NCBI GenBank assembly: GCA_964606895.1
Contig: CAZSHX010000078.1
Coordinates: 1 to 23,412 of the forward strand
Source of the DNA: CAZSHX01 sp964606895
GTDB lineage: Bacteria > Bacteroidota > Ignavibacteria > Kapaibacteriales > UBA2268
DNA: 23,412 nt
Direction of reading: 5' to 3'
Part shown: piece after piece, positions 15,868 through 23,403 of the stretch
How positions within the stretch are numbered: position 1 is the first letter of the stretch
How the letters are laid out: each line of letters begins with the position of its first letter
Notes under the pieces: model-generated
Told to the model about the DNA's origin: nothing
Database searches by the model: none
The model's input: the letters and a program-made list of their open reading frames with translations, nothing else
Program-made: the position numbers and the translations under genes

Positions 15868-16839
15868 ATGGCTGACCAGGTACACCGAATCATATATCTC
15901 TACAAAAAATTCCTGACCGGAAGAAAATATACTTCATCAGAAATTTTAGCCGAAATTCCTTCTGATTTCGCAGGTGTTTCTTTGCGTACTATTCAAAGGG
16001 ATCTTGTTTTGCTTCAGGAATGCGAACCGACTCTGACTTATACAAAAATCGGTAAGGAACTTACTTGGGAGATACCAAGAACCTTCAGGAAGCCTACAAA
16101 TCTTGTCAAATTGAGTGCAAATGAACTTTTGTCTTTCCATGTTTTAAAAGCCCATTTGAAAACCTTCCAGGGAACAATGATTGAAGAGGAAGTAAATCAT
16201 TTAACCGATAAACTTGAAGAAATTGCTCCACAGGAAGTTTTTTCTGATGAAAGTCTTTATTGGGACCAAAATATCGGACAATTTAATTATTCAAACTATG
16301 ATCCTATTATTAGAAGAGTGATAAATTTTACTGCAAAAAAATCATGGATTGACCTTAACTATAATGCTTCTCTCCAGGGTGATATTCATTCTTTCACTGT
16401 GCTTTTCCAAAAACTTTTCACTTATGCCGGATATCTTTATGTTGCCGCATACATTCCGAAGCACGACACACATGTAGCATTAACAATACAAAATATTGAA
16501 TCAGCCGAAGAAAATCCTGAATTCAGACATATCAAGCCTGAGTTTGATTTTTTGGAATGGACGAAAAATCGGTTTGGTGTTTTCTATGGTGAAATTCGCC
16601 AAGTGGAACTTTTGATAAAGAAAAAGTATTCAAGATATTTCCAGAACAGAAGATGGCACCAAAGCCAAAGCGAAAATATTGACGAAAAAGGGAATTTGAT
16701 ATTAAAAATGAGAGTACCAATCTGTCCCGATTTTATTGCATGGGTGATTAGCTGGGGTGATGCTATAACTGTTCAAAAACCTGATATTTTAATTAAAGAA
16801 ATTAAACAAAAGCTAAAAGAAGCTTTAGAAAATTATTGA
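15868..16839 (+). CDS. WYL-domain transcriptional regulator
   Basis: A 323-residue HTH-WYL-WCX protein. The first 65 residues form a DeoR-like winged helix (IIYLYKKFLTGRKYTSSEILAEI, then SLRTIQRDLVLLQ as recognition helix). A WYL domain follows (about 145-215), with GYLYVAAYIPK at the place of the WYL motif, and then a WCX-type C-terminal extension (about 235-320). WYL domains bind nucleotides or other small ligands and tune DNA binding. It is the last gene of the kinase operon, so it is the only obvious DNA-binding output of that block, although WYL proteins are not phosphorylated in the known cases. Its stop codon directly abuts the stop codon of the facing lipoprotein gene, with no bases between. 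Confidence 0.9.
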   Translation: MADQVHRIIYLYKKFLTGRKYTSSEILAEIPSDFAGVSLRTIQRDLVLLQECEPTLTYTKIGKELTWEIPRTFRKPTNLVKLSANELLSFHVLKAHLKTFQGTMIEEEVNHLTDKLEEIAPQEVFSDESLYWDQNIGQFNYSNYDPIIRRVINFTAKKSWIDLNYNASLQGDIHSFTVLFQKLFTYAGYLYVAAYIPKHDTHVALTIQNIESAEENPEFRHIKPEFDFLEWTKNRFGVFYGEIRQVELLIKKKYSRYFQNRRWHQSQSENIDEKGNLILKMRVPICPDFIAWVISWGDAITVQKPDILIKEIKQKLKEALENY

Positions 16840-17535
16840 TTATTTGATAAAAGTATTTTCAATTATTTGAAATTGAAGTTTTTTACTGCCAATACCTTCG
16901 TTGTATCCCTTGATCAAAATTGTATAAATCTTTCCTGCTTTCATGTTAATATCCTTCATAGAAAGAACAAGACTGTCGTTCATTGCTTGTCTCATTTCTA
17001 ATTCGTACTTGCCTTCGGTTGTTGGGACATATTTTGTAAAAGATCGGTAATGTAATAAATTCACAATTGGATATTGATTACTAATTCGAATAATGAATGG
17101 AGGAGATTCCGGAGCTATATCCACAAATCTGAAATATGTATTATTTACTGAATAATCTGAAATTGTATCATTGAAAAATAGTGTTTGCAAACGATTTTCT
17201 GTTCCGTAGGCTATAAAAGTATAATTCTGTTTGTCGGTTAAATCAAGTGAAGAATTGAATAAAATTGAATCTTCCGGGCTGGTAATTAATATATTACGGC
17301 TTCCGGGACTTAAATCTGCATAATTTTTGGGATTGGTATTATAATATAATGATTTGACCAATACGGTATTATCAGATTTAATATTGATTTCATCCATATC
17401 TGGATGACCATTAATAAAAAGCACATGAGCAAAAAAAGTAGGATTGACCTCTTTGGGAGTATCAATTGCTGTAACGCACTCGCAACCGACCAGTCCAATC
17501 AGAGCAAGGCAATATGACAATATAATATATTTCAT
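16840..17535 (-). CDS. Lipoprotein with two DUF4397-like units
   Basis: 231 residues. The N-terminus is a lipoprotein signal peptide (MKYIILSYCLALIGLVGC, lipidated Cys18). The mature part shows two similar beta-rich units. The first has VLFINGHPDMDEINIKSDN, a YADLSPGSRNILI strand pair and YTFIAYG. The second has FRFVDIAPESPPFIIRI and MKAGKIYTILIKG. This is the pattern of DUF4397, an Ig-like domain of unknown function in many secreted and surface proteins. Last gene of the envelope operon, 3 nt after the anti-sigma/barrel gene, so it may be part of the same sensing complex. The function is unknown. Confidence 0.75.
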   Translation of the reverse strand: MKYIILSYCLALIGLVGCECVTAIDTPKEVNPTFFAHVLFINGHPDMDEINIKSDNTVLVKSLYYNTNPKNYADLSPGSRNILITSPEDSILFNSSLDLTDKQNYTFIAYGTENRLQTLFFNDTISDYSVNNTYFRFVDIAPESPPFIIRISNQYPIVNLLHYRSFTKYVPTTEGKYELEMRQAMNDSLVLSMKDINMKAGKIYTILIKGYNEGIGSKKLQFQIIENTFIK

Positions 17536-17538
17536 ATT

Positions 17539-18813
17539 TTAGTAATGAATTCCTATCCCATAAGTGAATCCCAATTTTTTCGATGAATAGATATTATTCT
17601 GAACATTATAATAGAGTGCAGATGCTTCGGCACCCAAAGTAAATGAAACTCTTTTGTCAGGCTGATAGGTCAATCCAGCCTGAATTCTGCCAAGCGGACC
17701 TACGGTAGTTCCGCCAATAACCACTGTTGCATAAGGATAAATTACATTTGCATAAAGAAGTTCCGGTAGTGTCAGTTTATAAGTAAGCCCATACCAAAAG
17801 AGCATTGGATTCTGCTTGAATGAGTAAACCACTCCATCAGTTAAACGGGTAAAGTTTTGTCCATATTGTTCCTGACCAATTGATACACCAATTGAGTGAT
17901 TATTATTTATTTGATAAATCAATGCCGCACCCATATTGGAAAACCATGGTTTCGAACCAGAAGGAAGGCTACTGACATTTTGGTCTGATTTTGAATTGAT
18001 ATTTCTCAATTCAAAACCAACTCTGGTTTCGTCCTGTTGTTCCCTGAAATTTGAAAAGGGTGAAAGTGCATAAGTTACAGGAAGATAATTAGAGTATTTT
18101 ATTTGTTCATCCTTTGATTTACCTGCAAATAATGAATTGTCTAATGAATTAATTCTGTTTCCGGACTTTGAAATATTCCTATATTCATTTCCCTGATTAA
18201 TGGGATTTTGCTCTTTCGATTGCTCGATCGAAGCAATCATTGGAGGTACAGAACTGCTGAACATATTTTCAATAGTTTCCCTAAGAGTTTTAACAAACAA
18301 TCTCTCTACTTCTCTTTTAGTTAAAACTGCATTTTGAGGTGAAGAAACTACCGGAGAAGGTTGTCTGTCGTAAGATGCCACAACGGGAATTTGACTATGT
18401 TTTGCCGATGCCATATCGTCTTTTGTAGCGAAATATTTGTCGAAGAAATAAAAGAAGATAAGGGCGGTAATAGCTGTTGCCAATATGGTTGTGATAGCAT
18501 ACGGAAAATACTTTTTCGCTCCAAGCATCAAAGCAGTACCAATACCGGCAGAAGCACCGGATGCTACTCCTGCAGTACCGGAAAATTGAGACGACGGAAT
18601 AGAAAAGCCTAACGCCGAGAATATGGCATTTGTGCTTTGCAAAGGCGGAGAAATCGTACCCATATCGTTCCGTGTTATGACGTGCAGTTTCATTTGCTGA
18701 TTAAACTCTGTTTTTACGTCAGAGTCAACAGCAATTCTGCTGAACAAACCATCCTGCTGGATCGGATCCAGTTCTCCGTCAAGGTAATCGTGTATTAATT
18801 TTGAGTAGCTCAT
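17539..18813 (-). CDS. Anti-sigma-like membrane protein with C-terminal outer-membrane-type beta-barrel
   Basis: 424 residues with an unusual layout. Residues 1-50 (SKLIHDYLDGELDP, then EFNQQMKLH) look like the cytoplasmic anti-sigma domain of this lineage, without the zinc HxxxCxxC motif. A Gly/Ala-rich stretch (78-99) and one membrane helix (about 104-125) follow. A 130-residue linker with low-complexity Ser/Asn stretches comes next. From about 263 to the end are alternating beta strands typical of outer-membrane barrels (FELRNINSK, ALIYQINNNHSIGVSIG, FWYGLTYKL, RIQAGLTYQPDKRVSFTLGAEASALYY), finishing in FTYGIGIHY with a terminal aromatic residue as in barrel assembly signals. It lies 15 nt after the ECF sigma gene. 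I infer that it holds the sigma factor at the inner membrane and samples the outer membrane. Related PorT-like anti-sigma fusions occur in Bacteroidota. Confidence 0.75.
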   Translation of the reverse strand: MSYSKLIHDYLDGELDPIQQDGLFSRIAVDSDVKTEFNQQMKLHVITRNDMGTISPPLQSTNAIFSALGFSIPSSQFSGTAGVASGASAGIGTALMLGAKKYFPYAITTILATAITALIFFYFFDKYFATKDDMASAKHSQIPVVASYDRQPSPVVSSPQNAVLTKREVERLFVKTLRETIENMFSSSVPPMIASIEQSKEQNPINQGNEYRNISKSGNRINSLDNSLFAGKSKDEQIKYSNYLPVTYALSPFSNFREQQDETRVGFELRNINSKSDQNVSSLPSGSKPWFSNMGAALIYQINNNHSIGVSIGQEQYGQNFTRLTDGVVYSFKQNPMLFWYGLTYKLTLPELLYANVIYPYATVVIGGTTVGPLGRIQAGLTYQPDKRVSFTLGAEASALYYNVQNNIYSSKKLGFTYGIGIHY

Positions 18814-18828
18814 AATTTTTATTTATAT

Positions 18829-19389
18829 TTATTTCGACAAATCTGCTAAATAAGGTGTTAGAATACTTTTCAACTTTTCTTTTGCTCTCCAAACCCGATT
18901 TTTAACTGCGGTTTCGGTATCTCCAACTATCAGGGAAATTTCGTTGTACGAAAGCCCTTGAAACTGCCTGAGAATAAAAGCTTCTCTTGCATCAAAATCC
19001 AAAACTTCAAGTGCTCTGGCTACCAGTTGTAAAAGCTCTTTTTGCTCATAACCGACATCGTTCGATTTTAGGTTATAATCTTCAAGTCTGATTGTGATAT
19101 GATCGTCCCGTTTGCTGTTGATACAAATATTTCTTGCAATAGTATAGAGATATGCAGATATATTGTCAACCACCGCTCTGGTCTTCGAAGTATGATAGAA
19201 CTTCAGGAAAGTTTCCTGAAAGGCATCGCTTGCATCTTCATGGCTACCGGTTAGCCGAAGACAAAAAGCAAATATGCGCTGAGAGTACCTTGCATAAAGC
19301 TCTGCAAAAGCACTTTCGGCAATAGCTTTCTTCCCACCAAGAAGTGAGTAGAGTTCCATATCGCCATATTTGCTAAAATTAGTATCCAT
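18829..19389 (-). CDS. ECF-type RNA polymerase sigma factor
   Basis: 186 residues with the two domains of ECF sigma factors. Region 2 (about 26-95) has AFAELYARYSQRIFAFCLRLTGSHEDASDAFQETFLKFY and AYLYTIARNICIN. Region 4 (about 128-182) has REAFILRQFQGLSYNEISLIVGDTETAVKNRVWRAKEKL, a helix-turn-helix for the -35 element. There is no signal peptide and no C-terminal extension. It is followed 15 nt later by the anti-sigma/barrel gene, the standard ECF arrangement, and preceded 27 nt upstream by a TolB-like lipoprotein gene on the same strand. Its target promoters cannot be read from the window; autoregulation of the operon is likely but not shown. Confidence 0.95.
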   Translation of the reverse strand: MDTNFSKYGDMELYSLLGGKKAIAESAFAELYARYSQRIFAFCLRLTGSHEDASDAFQETFLKFYHTSKTRAVVDNISAYLYTIARNICINSKRDDHITIRLEDYNLKSNDVGYEQKELLQLVARALEVLDFDAREAFILRQFQGLSYNEISLIVGDTETAVKNRVWRAKEKLKSILTPYLADLSK

Positions 19390-19416
19390 TATAAATTACG
19401 GTTCAAAATCTCTTTA

Positions 19417-20499
19417 TTAAAATTTTTTTCTATTCCAAAATCCTCTGTAAACATTGTTGCTTAGAACTCTGACAATCGGTTTGTCAGTTTCAACATTTGC
19501 TATTTCTAAAGTTGCGTGCATTATTGTCGGATCATCTTTATAATATTTACTAAAGATAATACTCTTCCCATCCAGAGACCATTGAGCATAGATATTGTAA
19601 TTTATTTGGGATGAATTACCCGAAACATTGATATACTTTGTAGTATTATCCAGTAAATTTCTTATCCAAATATTTCCTGCACTACCTGCAAATGCAACTT
19701 TTTGTCTGTCCGGTGACAAAACTGGCTGAAATGCTCCAAATCCAGCAATTTCATAATCCTTAGAATTATCCGGATTATCCCAAGGCGATATTTTAATCGA
19801 ATCTACTATTGGTGACGATGAAGCAATGTATGTTAGGAAACCTCCGTCAACTGACCAATCAATAGTTGCCTCTCCATTCCAACTGCCTATCCCCGAAGAA
19901 AGTTCAGTGTTTATCACTGTTGTTGGTGGACTGATATTTAAATCAACAACTTTCAATACTAATTTTGAAGTTAAGTCATAACCCTCATAAAATGCAAGTT
20001 TAGTTCCATCGGGAGAAAACACGGGTAAAGAATTTGGACAAAGCTTGTTCGTTATCTTTACATAATTGCTTTCATCGGTAATTAGCCACAAATCTTTGCT
20101 ACCGACAGACACTGTAACTTTTTTCCCATCAGGAGACAATATTGGATATGCTTTCCCACCCCAGACATCATCACCAATTTTTTTTACATTTCTTCCATCA
20201 ATATCGCACAAAAACACGACATTAACGCCATTTGCATTTTGCTGAAGAAAGACCATTTTTTTATTTGTTGACGGAGGCGAATAGAGTGTTCCATTCTTTA
20301 ATATCTCCCTCAAATTCTTTCCATCAGCAGAAATTCTGAATATACTCGGCTGAGTGCCGCTTACCGGAAAAGCCGAGAAGTATATATCGCCTTCTTCGAC
20401 GGTTGACACATCATTTGTTTTACATACATCACACCCAATTAAGAGCGAGCCCAAAATTATCAAAGAACACAAGAAAAAACTTATTTCTTTTAGTATCAT
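19417..20499 (-). CDS. TolB-like (WD40/PD40 repeat) lipoprotein
   Basis: 360 residues from the ATG at 20499. A TTG 18 nt upstream is also in frame but adds only MEKTKN before a sound signal peptide. The signal peptide ends in the lipobox LLIGC, with Cys23 as the lipid-bearing residue. The rest is a beta-propeller of PD40 repeats with the SPDG motif: YPILSPDGKKVTVSVG, LPVFSPDGTKLAFYEG, QPVLSPDRQKVAFAGS and YAQWSLDGKSIIFSKY, plus degenerate ones. Such propellers are periplasmic or outer-membrane protein-binding platforms; this one is not TolB itself, as no tol-pal genes are near. It is the first gene of the apparent four-gene operon with the ECF sigma factor and anti-sigma protein, so a role in the signal is possible. 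Confidence 0.85.
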   Translation of the reverse strand: MILKEISFFLCSLIILGSLLIGCDVCKTNDVSTVEEGDIYFSAFPVSGTQPSIFRISADGKNLREILKNGTLYSPPSTNKKMVFLQQNANGVNVVFLCDIDGRNVKKIGDDVWGGKAYPILSPDGKKVTVSVGSKDLWLITDESNYVKITNKLCPNSLPVFSPDGTKLAFYEGYDLTSKLVLKVVDLNISPPTTVINTELSSGIGSWNGEATIDWSVDGGFLTYIASSSPIVDSIKISPWDNPDNSKDYEIAGFGAFQPVLSPDRQKVAFAGSAGNIWIRNLLDNTTKYINVSGNSSQINYNIYAQWSLDGKSIIFSKYYKDDPTIMHATLEIANVETDKPIVRVLSNNVYRGFWNRKKF

Positions 20500-20704
20500 A
20501 TTTTTTGTTTTTTCCAAAATATTGCCATTTTTTAAAAAACTTTTTTCATTTTGTAACTTTCAATATATATATGACACATGAAACGCAAAAACGTCTCACA
20601 CAAAATGCAAAATATTTTCATTTTTTTAAAATTATTTTTCATCAGGCACATCATAAATCTCTGTTATCCGTTATCTAATCAAGGTTTCGAGAGAATAAAA
20701 AAAA

Positions 20705-22279
20705 TTAATAAATTTTTTCAAAATTTACGTTTTTTGACCCTTTTTTGAACCAAAATTCAAATTTTTTTATTTTTATTTTTTCATAATCTCTTTCCAAAAA
20801 CGGAATTGCCTTTTCAGGTTCTTTCCAAAGATGAACTACAACGTCCGGTTTTTGGATGCCAATTGAGTACGAATAATCCCATTTCAGATGCCCCGGATTG
20901 AAATCGTAGTATTTCGAAAATCCATCTGATACTTTCATTTTTAAATTTGCTATATATCTGTCATTTTTCCCAAGCATATCATATACTTTTCTATCAAGAA
21001 AATATGGGATAACTCCTGCGGTATTAACAAGCACTGAACCCGAGGCTTTCAAGACAGGATCCAATGCAATCGCATAATTTGTACATTTTTCATTCTCATC
21101 AGAAGTGAATGGTCTTTCAACCAAAGCCCACTGAGAAAGTGACACCGGACCTTTTATAGAATTTGCAATTATTAGACTCAGAAAAAAAATAAATGCCAGA
21201 ACAAAACGAGGATATTTGGCAATCCACCCATATCTAAATATTATCCTGTTCTTAAGTTCAATAAATGAGAATGCCATAAGTAGAAAGAACAATGGCATAG
21301 CAATACTGATAAATCGGTTACTTCCACCCCACCATTCCCAGGCATCACCGCCTACATAAATACTATAGACAATCTGAGCCGAAAAAAGTGAGAAGAGCAA
21401 GATATTTTCTTTTGTTCTGTGCTTGAAAAAGTAAGCAACTGGGAAAAAGAAAATCAATGCCATGAAAAATATGAACTTCACAGCAACATATACTCCTCTT
21501 CCTAATCGTAAGAGAACTGGATATCCTGTCATTTTCAAGTAATATGTATTCGGGAATATATCACCGAAGTACCAATACCTTAAAATTGTCAATCCTGACA
21601 TAATCACTATAAACAAGGAAATTCCAAGAATTAGAATTTTCTTTCTGTCATCGGGGAAATTAATCGCTATAAATACTAATAACACCAAATAAATAATTAC
21701 TGCATCAGGTCTGATTAACAAATTTATAGCCGGAATCAATATTTGAAAAACAGAAAATTCTCTTTTCTTCAAATTCCTGAGAGTGAGCCATACAGAAGCA
21801 GAAGTAATAAGAGTTAATATACTGACTTCCATTCCCATTAATGACCAAAAATTCAATGGGAGGTAAAACCCGGTCAGAACAACAGCTCCCAAAGCGGCAT
21901 TTTTCAATTCCGGCTTCAGTAACAGTGCTATTTTATATATAAAAATAAGATTGCCGGCAAGAAGAATCATACCAAAAAGTTGGACATAAAGCGAAATGAC
22001 TGCTTTGTCGCGGCAAAGTAATTGTATCGCCGCCATAATAAAAACCCACAGCTGATTTGTGAACCCTTCTATTGGTTTTTCTCCTATGTTCCAGACTATA
22101 CCAAAACCATCCGCCAGATGCCTTGCATAACGCATTGTTATCATTGCATCATCGAACAAAGAAAAGTATCTGACTCCTCCGATAACAAAGCTTGATCTAC
22201 AAATAAAAACAAGCGAATATGCTATGAACCCAATCATTACTATTAAGAATCCTCTGTTTTCCTTTATATAATTATTCAT
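20705..22279 (-). CDS. GT-C fold membrane glycosyltransferase, AftB-like
   Basis: A 524-residue polytopic membrane protein with around ten hydrophobic helices. After the first helix (FLIVMIGFIAYSLVFICRSS) comes the periplasmic loop RYFSLFDDAMITMRYARHLADGFG, then VWNIGEKPIEGFTNQLWVFI. The acidic pair (DD, residues 43-44) and the EG(F/Y)TN motif are those of the GT-C family that includes mycobacterial AftB (GT89), which use polyprenyl-phosphate sugars. YVGGDAWEWWGGSNRFISIAMPL is the second conserved loop. I choose the ATG at 22279: the longer frame from a GTG at 22399 only reads the neighbouring aroC relic out of frame. A purine-rich AAGAGAAA lies about 11 nt before this ATG. The sugar and acceptor are unknown; surface glycan or protein glycosylation is the likely setting. 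Confidence 0.75.
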   Translation of the reverse strand: MNNYIKENRGFLIVMIGFIAYSLVFICRSSFVIGGVRYFSLFDDAMITMRYARHLADGFGIVWNIGEKPIEGFTNQLWVFIMAAIQLLCRDKAVISLYVQLFGMILLAGNLIFIYKIALLLKPELKNAALGAVVLTGFYLPLNFWSLMGMEVSILTLITSASVWLTLRNLKKREFSVFQILIPAINLLIRPDAVIIYLVLLVFIAINFPDDRKKILILGISLFIVIMSGLTILRYWYFGDIFPNTYYLKMTGYPVLLRLGRGVYVAVKFIFFMALIFFFPVAYFFKHRTKENILLFSLFSAQIVYSIYVGGDAWEWWGGSNRFISIAMPLFFLLMAFSFIELKNRIIFRYGWIAKYPRFVLAFIFFLSLIIANSIKGPVSLSQWALVERPFTSDENEKCTNYAIALDPVLKASGSVLVNTAGVIPYFLDRKVYDMLGKNDRYIANLKMKVSDGFSKYYDFNPGHLKWDYSYSIGIQKPDVVVHLWKEPEKAIPFLERDYEKIKIKKFEFWFKKGSKNVNFEKIY

Positions 22280-22328
22280 TGTAATCAATTTCTCTTGTAT
22301 TAATAAAAATAAACCGTTGATTTGGCTA

Positions 22329-22597
22329 ATTCCCATCATCCCTCTTCCGAACTTGTAAATATATCGATCAACTCTCTGTCTTAAATCCGTTATAAACACC
22401 CGATAGAAGTTCAGGAATATCGTCTTCCCTTCGGATGGTTGTGGCGGAAAAGACAGGTTTCCTTCGGTTCAAATCTTCCTCAAAATCCTTTGCTGACATA
22501 GAAATTCCTGCAGGAGAGCTATCAATGACCGCACCGATACTTCTCCATTCTGTTTGCCATGGATACTGATTCCGAATATTCTGCCAAAAGTGTTCAT
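22329..22597 (-). pseudogene. aroC: Chorismate synthase (aroC) 5' remnant, frameshifted and truncated
   Basis: Reading the minus strand from the ATG at 22597 gives MNTFGRIFGISIHG, the N-terminus of chorismate synthase, followed by KQNGE. The frame then moves to another one: SIGAVIDSSPAGISMSAKDF, EEDLNRRKP, ATTIRREDDIPELLSGVYNG. This is the AroC sequence up to the GVFNG block. The join is explained by loss of one A in GAAAGT (now GAAGT, about 22540). A TGA (22370-22368) follows, and a weak continuation SIYLQVRKRD recalls the next AroC strand before all likeness ends near 22329. Thus only about 85 of some 350-390 codons remain, with one frameshift, one stop and loss of the GESHG motif residues (GKQNG). 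It is surely dead; a working aroC must lie elsewhere if the pathway is kept. Confidence 0.85.
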
Positions 22598-22803
22598 AAG
22601 CTTTTTAAAAAAATGCTACATCAAGGATAACAATATAAGCGATTTGGTGATAAATTTTTAGAAATTCATGAAATATATTTCTTGATCGAAATGTTATTTG
22701 CAAATAATGCAATTTCATTCAAAAATGATTTCCTACTTTTTATTGGAGACCATCTTGTCCCAATCTGTCAGGTATTAATCCTTATTCTCTTCATTGCCGA
22801 TAC

Positions 22804-23057
22804 TGCATCTTAATATATTTTTACACGAAGGATGCAATGCAATTATAATCTAACCCATTGATACTATTTCAAATAACTAATTTTTTTCCATTGCATCTTT
22901 GGATGAAAAAAGATGCAAAGATGCAATTTTTGGTTGTTTTCGCAATTAACGTTTCTTCCTTTTCCCGTAGGGAATAAATTATGATAACACATCGAACCCC
23001 CAAAGATTTCTTTACCCCATTCGGGTTTATATTATAAAATGACGGCATATATTCGTT
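22804..23057. repeat. Intergenic repeat, copy A
   Basis: About 254 nt, from TGCATCTT (22804) to GACGGCATATATTCGTT (ends 23057). It aligns with copy B (23162-23403) along its whole length, with blocks such as TAACCCATTGATA, the GATGCAA hairpin, AAAGATTTCTT and GACGGCA in the same order. It holds no open frame of note. It contains three small hairpins: the 10-bp TTGCATCTTT stem (22891-22918), TTCCC-GTA-GGGAA (22962-22974) and ACCC-CATTC-GGGT (23014-23026). Intergenic DNA from 22598 to 22803, before this copy, shows nothing I can support. Confidence 0.85.
22891..22918. repeat. GATGCAA hairpin in repeat copy A
   Basis: TTGCATCTTT (22891-22900) pairs perfectly over 10 bp with AAAGATGCAA (22909-22918), loop GGATGAAA. 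A further direct AGATGCAA follows at 22919. The same structure sits at 23247-23274 in copy B with the stem unchanged and the loop altered at one base. Confidence 0.85.
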
Positions 23058-23067
23058 CTACTATATA

Positions 23068-23131
23068 ATCTCCACGAGATAAATATCCGTCGGGTTATTT
23101 CGCAGTTACCAATGTTTATTCGCTACGAGAA
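23068..23131. repeat. Cluster of three small hairpins between repeat copies
   Basis: Within the 104 nt that separate copies A and B lie ATCTC-CAC-GAGAT (23068-23080, perfect), AAATATCC-GTCG-GGTTATTT (23081-23100, one mismatch) and TTCGC-TAC-GAGAA (23119-23131, one mismatch). They continue the hairpin style of the repeats, suggesting this spacer is part of the same element family. Confidence 0.6.
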
Positions 23132-23161
23132 ATCCCATTTTTCATCTTCCCCAATTTGCAT

Positions 23162-23403
23162 TGCATCTTCAAAATAATTATGCAGAAAATGCAATTACTT
23201 CTTGCTTAACCCATTGATATTATTTCATATAACGAATATTTACCCATTGCATCTTTGAATGAAAAAAGATGCAAAGATGCAATTTTTTGATTGCTTTTCA
23301 TTCTTCCGATTCCCAGAGGGAATGAATATTTGTAACATATCATACCAGCAAAGATTTCTTAACCTCGTAGAGGTTAAATATAAAAGGACGGCAAATTTTC
23401 GTT
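23162..23403. repeat. Intergenic repeat, copy B
   Basis: About 242 nt, a diverged direct copy of A. The offset is 356 nt through the GATGCAA hairpin and 348 nt at the TTCCC hairpin, so small indels lie between. Its hairpins are TTGCATCTTT/AAAGATGCAA (23247-23274), ATTCCC-AGA-GGGAAT (23309-23323) and TTAACCTC-GTA-GAGGTTAA (23359-23377). Stems are kept while bases and loops change, including a paired C-G to T-A change in the last hairpin. The element seems to go on beyond the window end. Confidence 0.85.

Noticed and set aside
12692..16839. Defence island because of the WYL regulator
   Set aside because: No nuclease, toxin, restriction, retron or cas gene is nearby; the neighbours are phosphorelay kinases.
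20670..20730. AT-only hairpin with T-run at the glycosyltransferase 3' end
   Set aside because: The stem has only A-T pairs, overlaps the last codons, and such patterns are expected in DNA this AT-rich.
22631..22813. Open frame of about 60 codons on the plus strand next to the repeats
   Set aside because: The first ATG is at 22691 and leaves only 40 codons, the residues resemble no family I know, there is no convincing ribosome-binding site, and it runs into repeat copy A.
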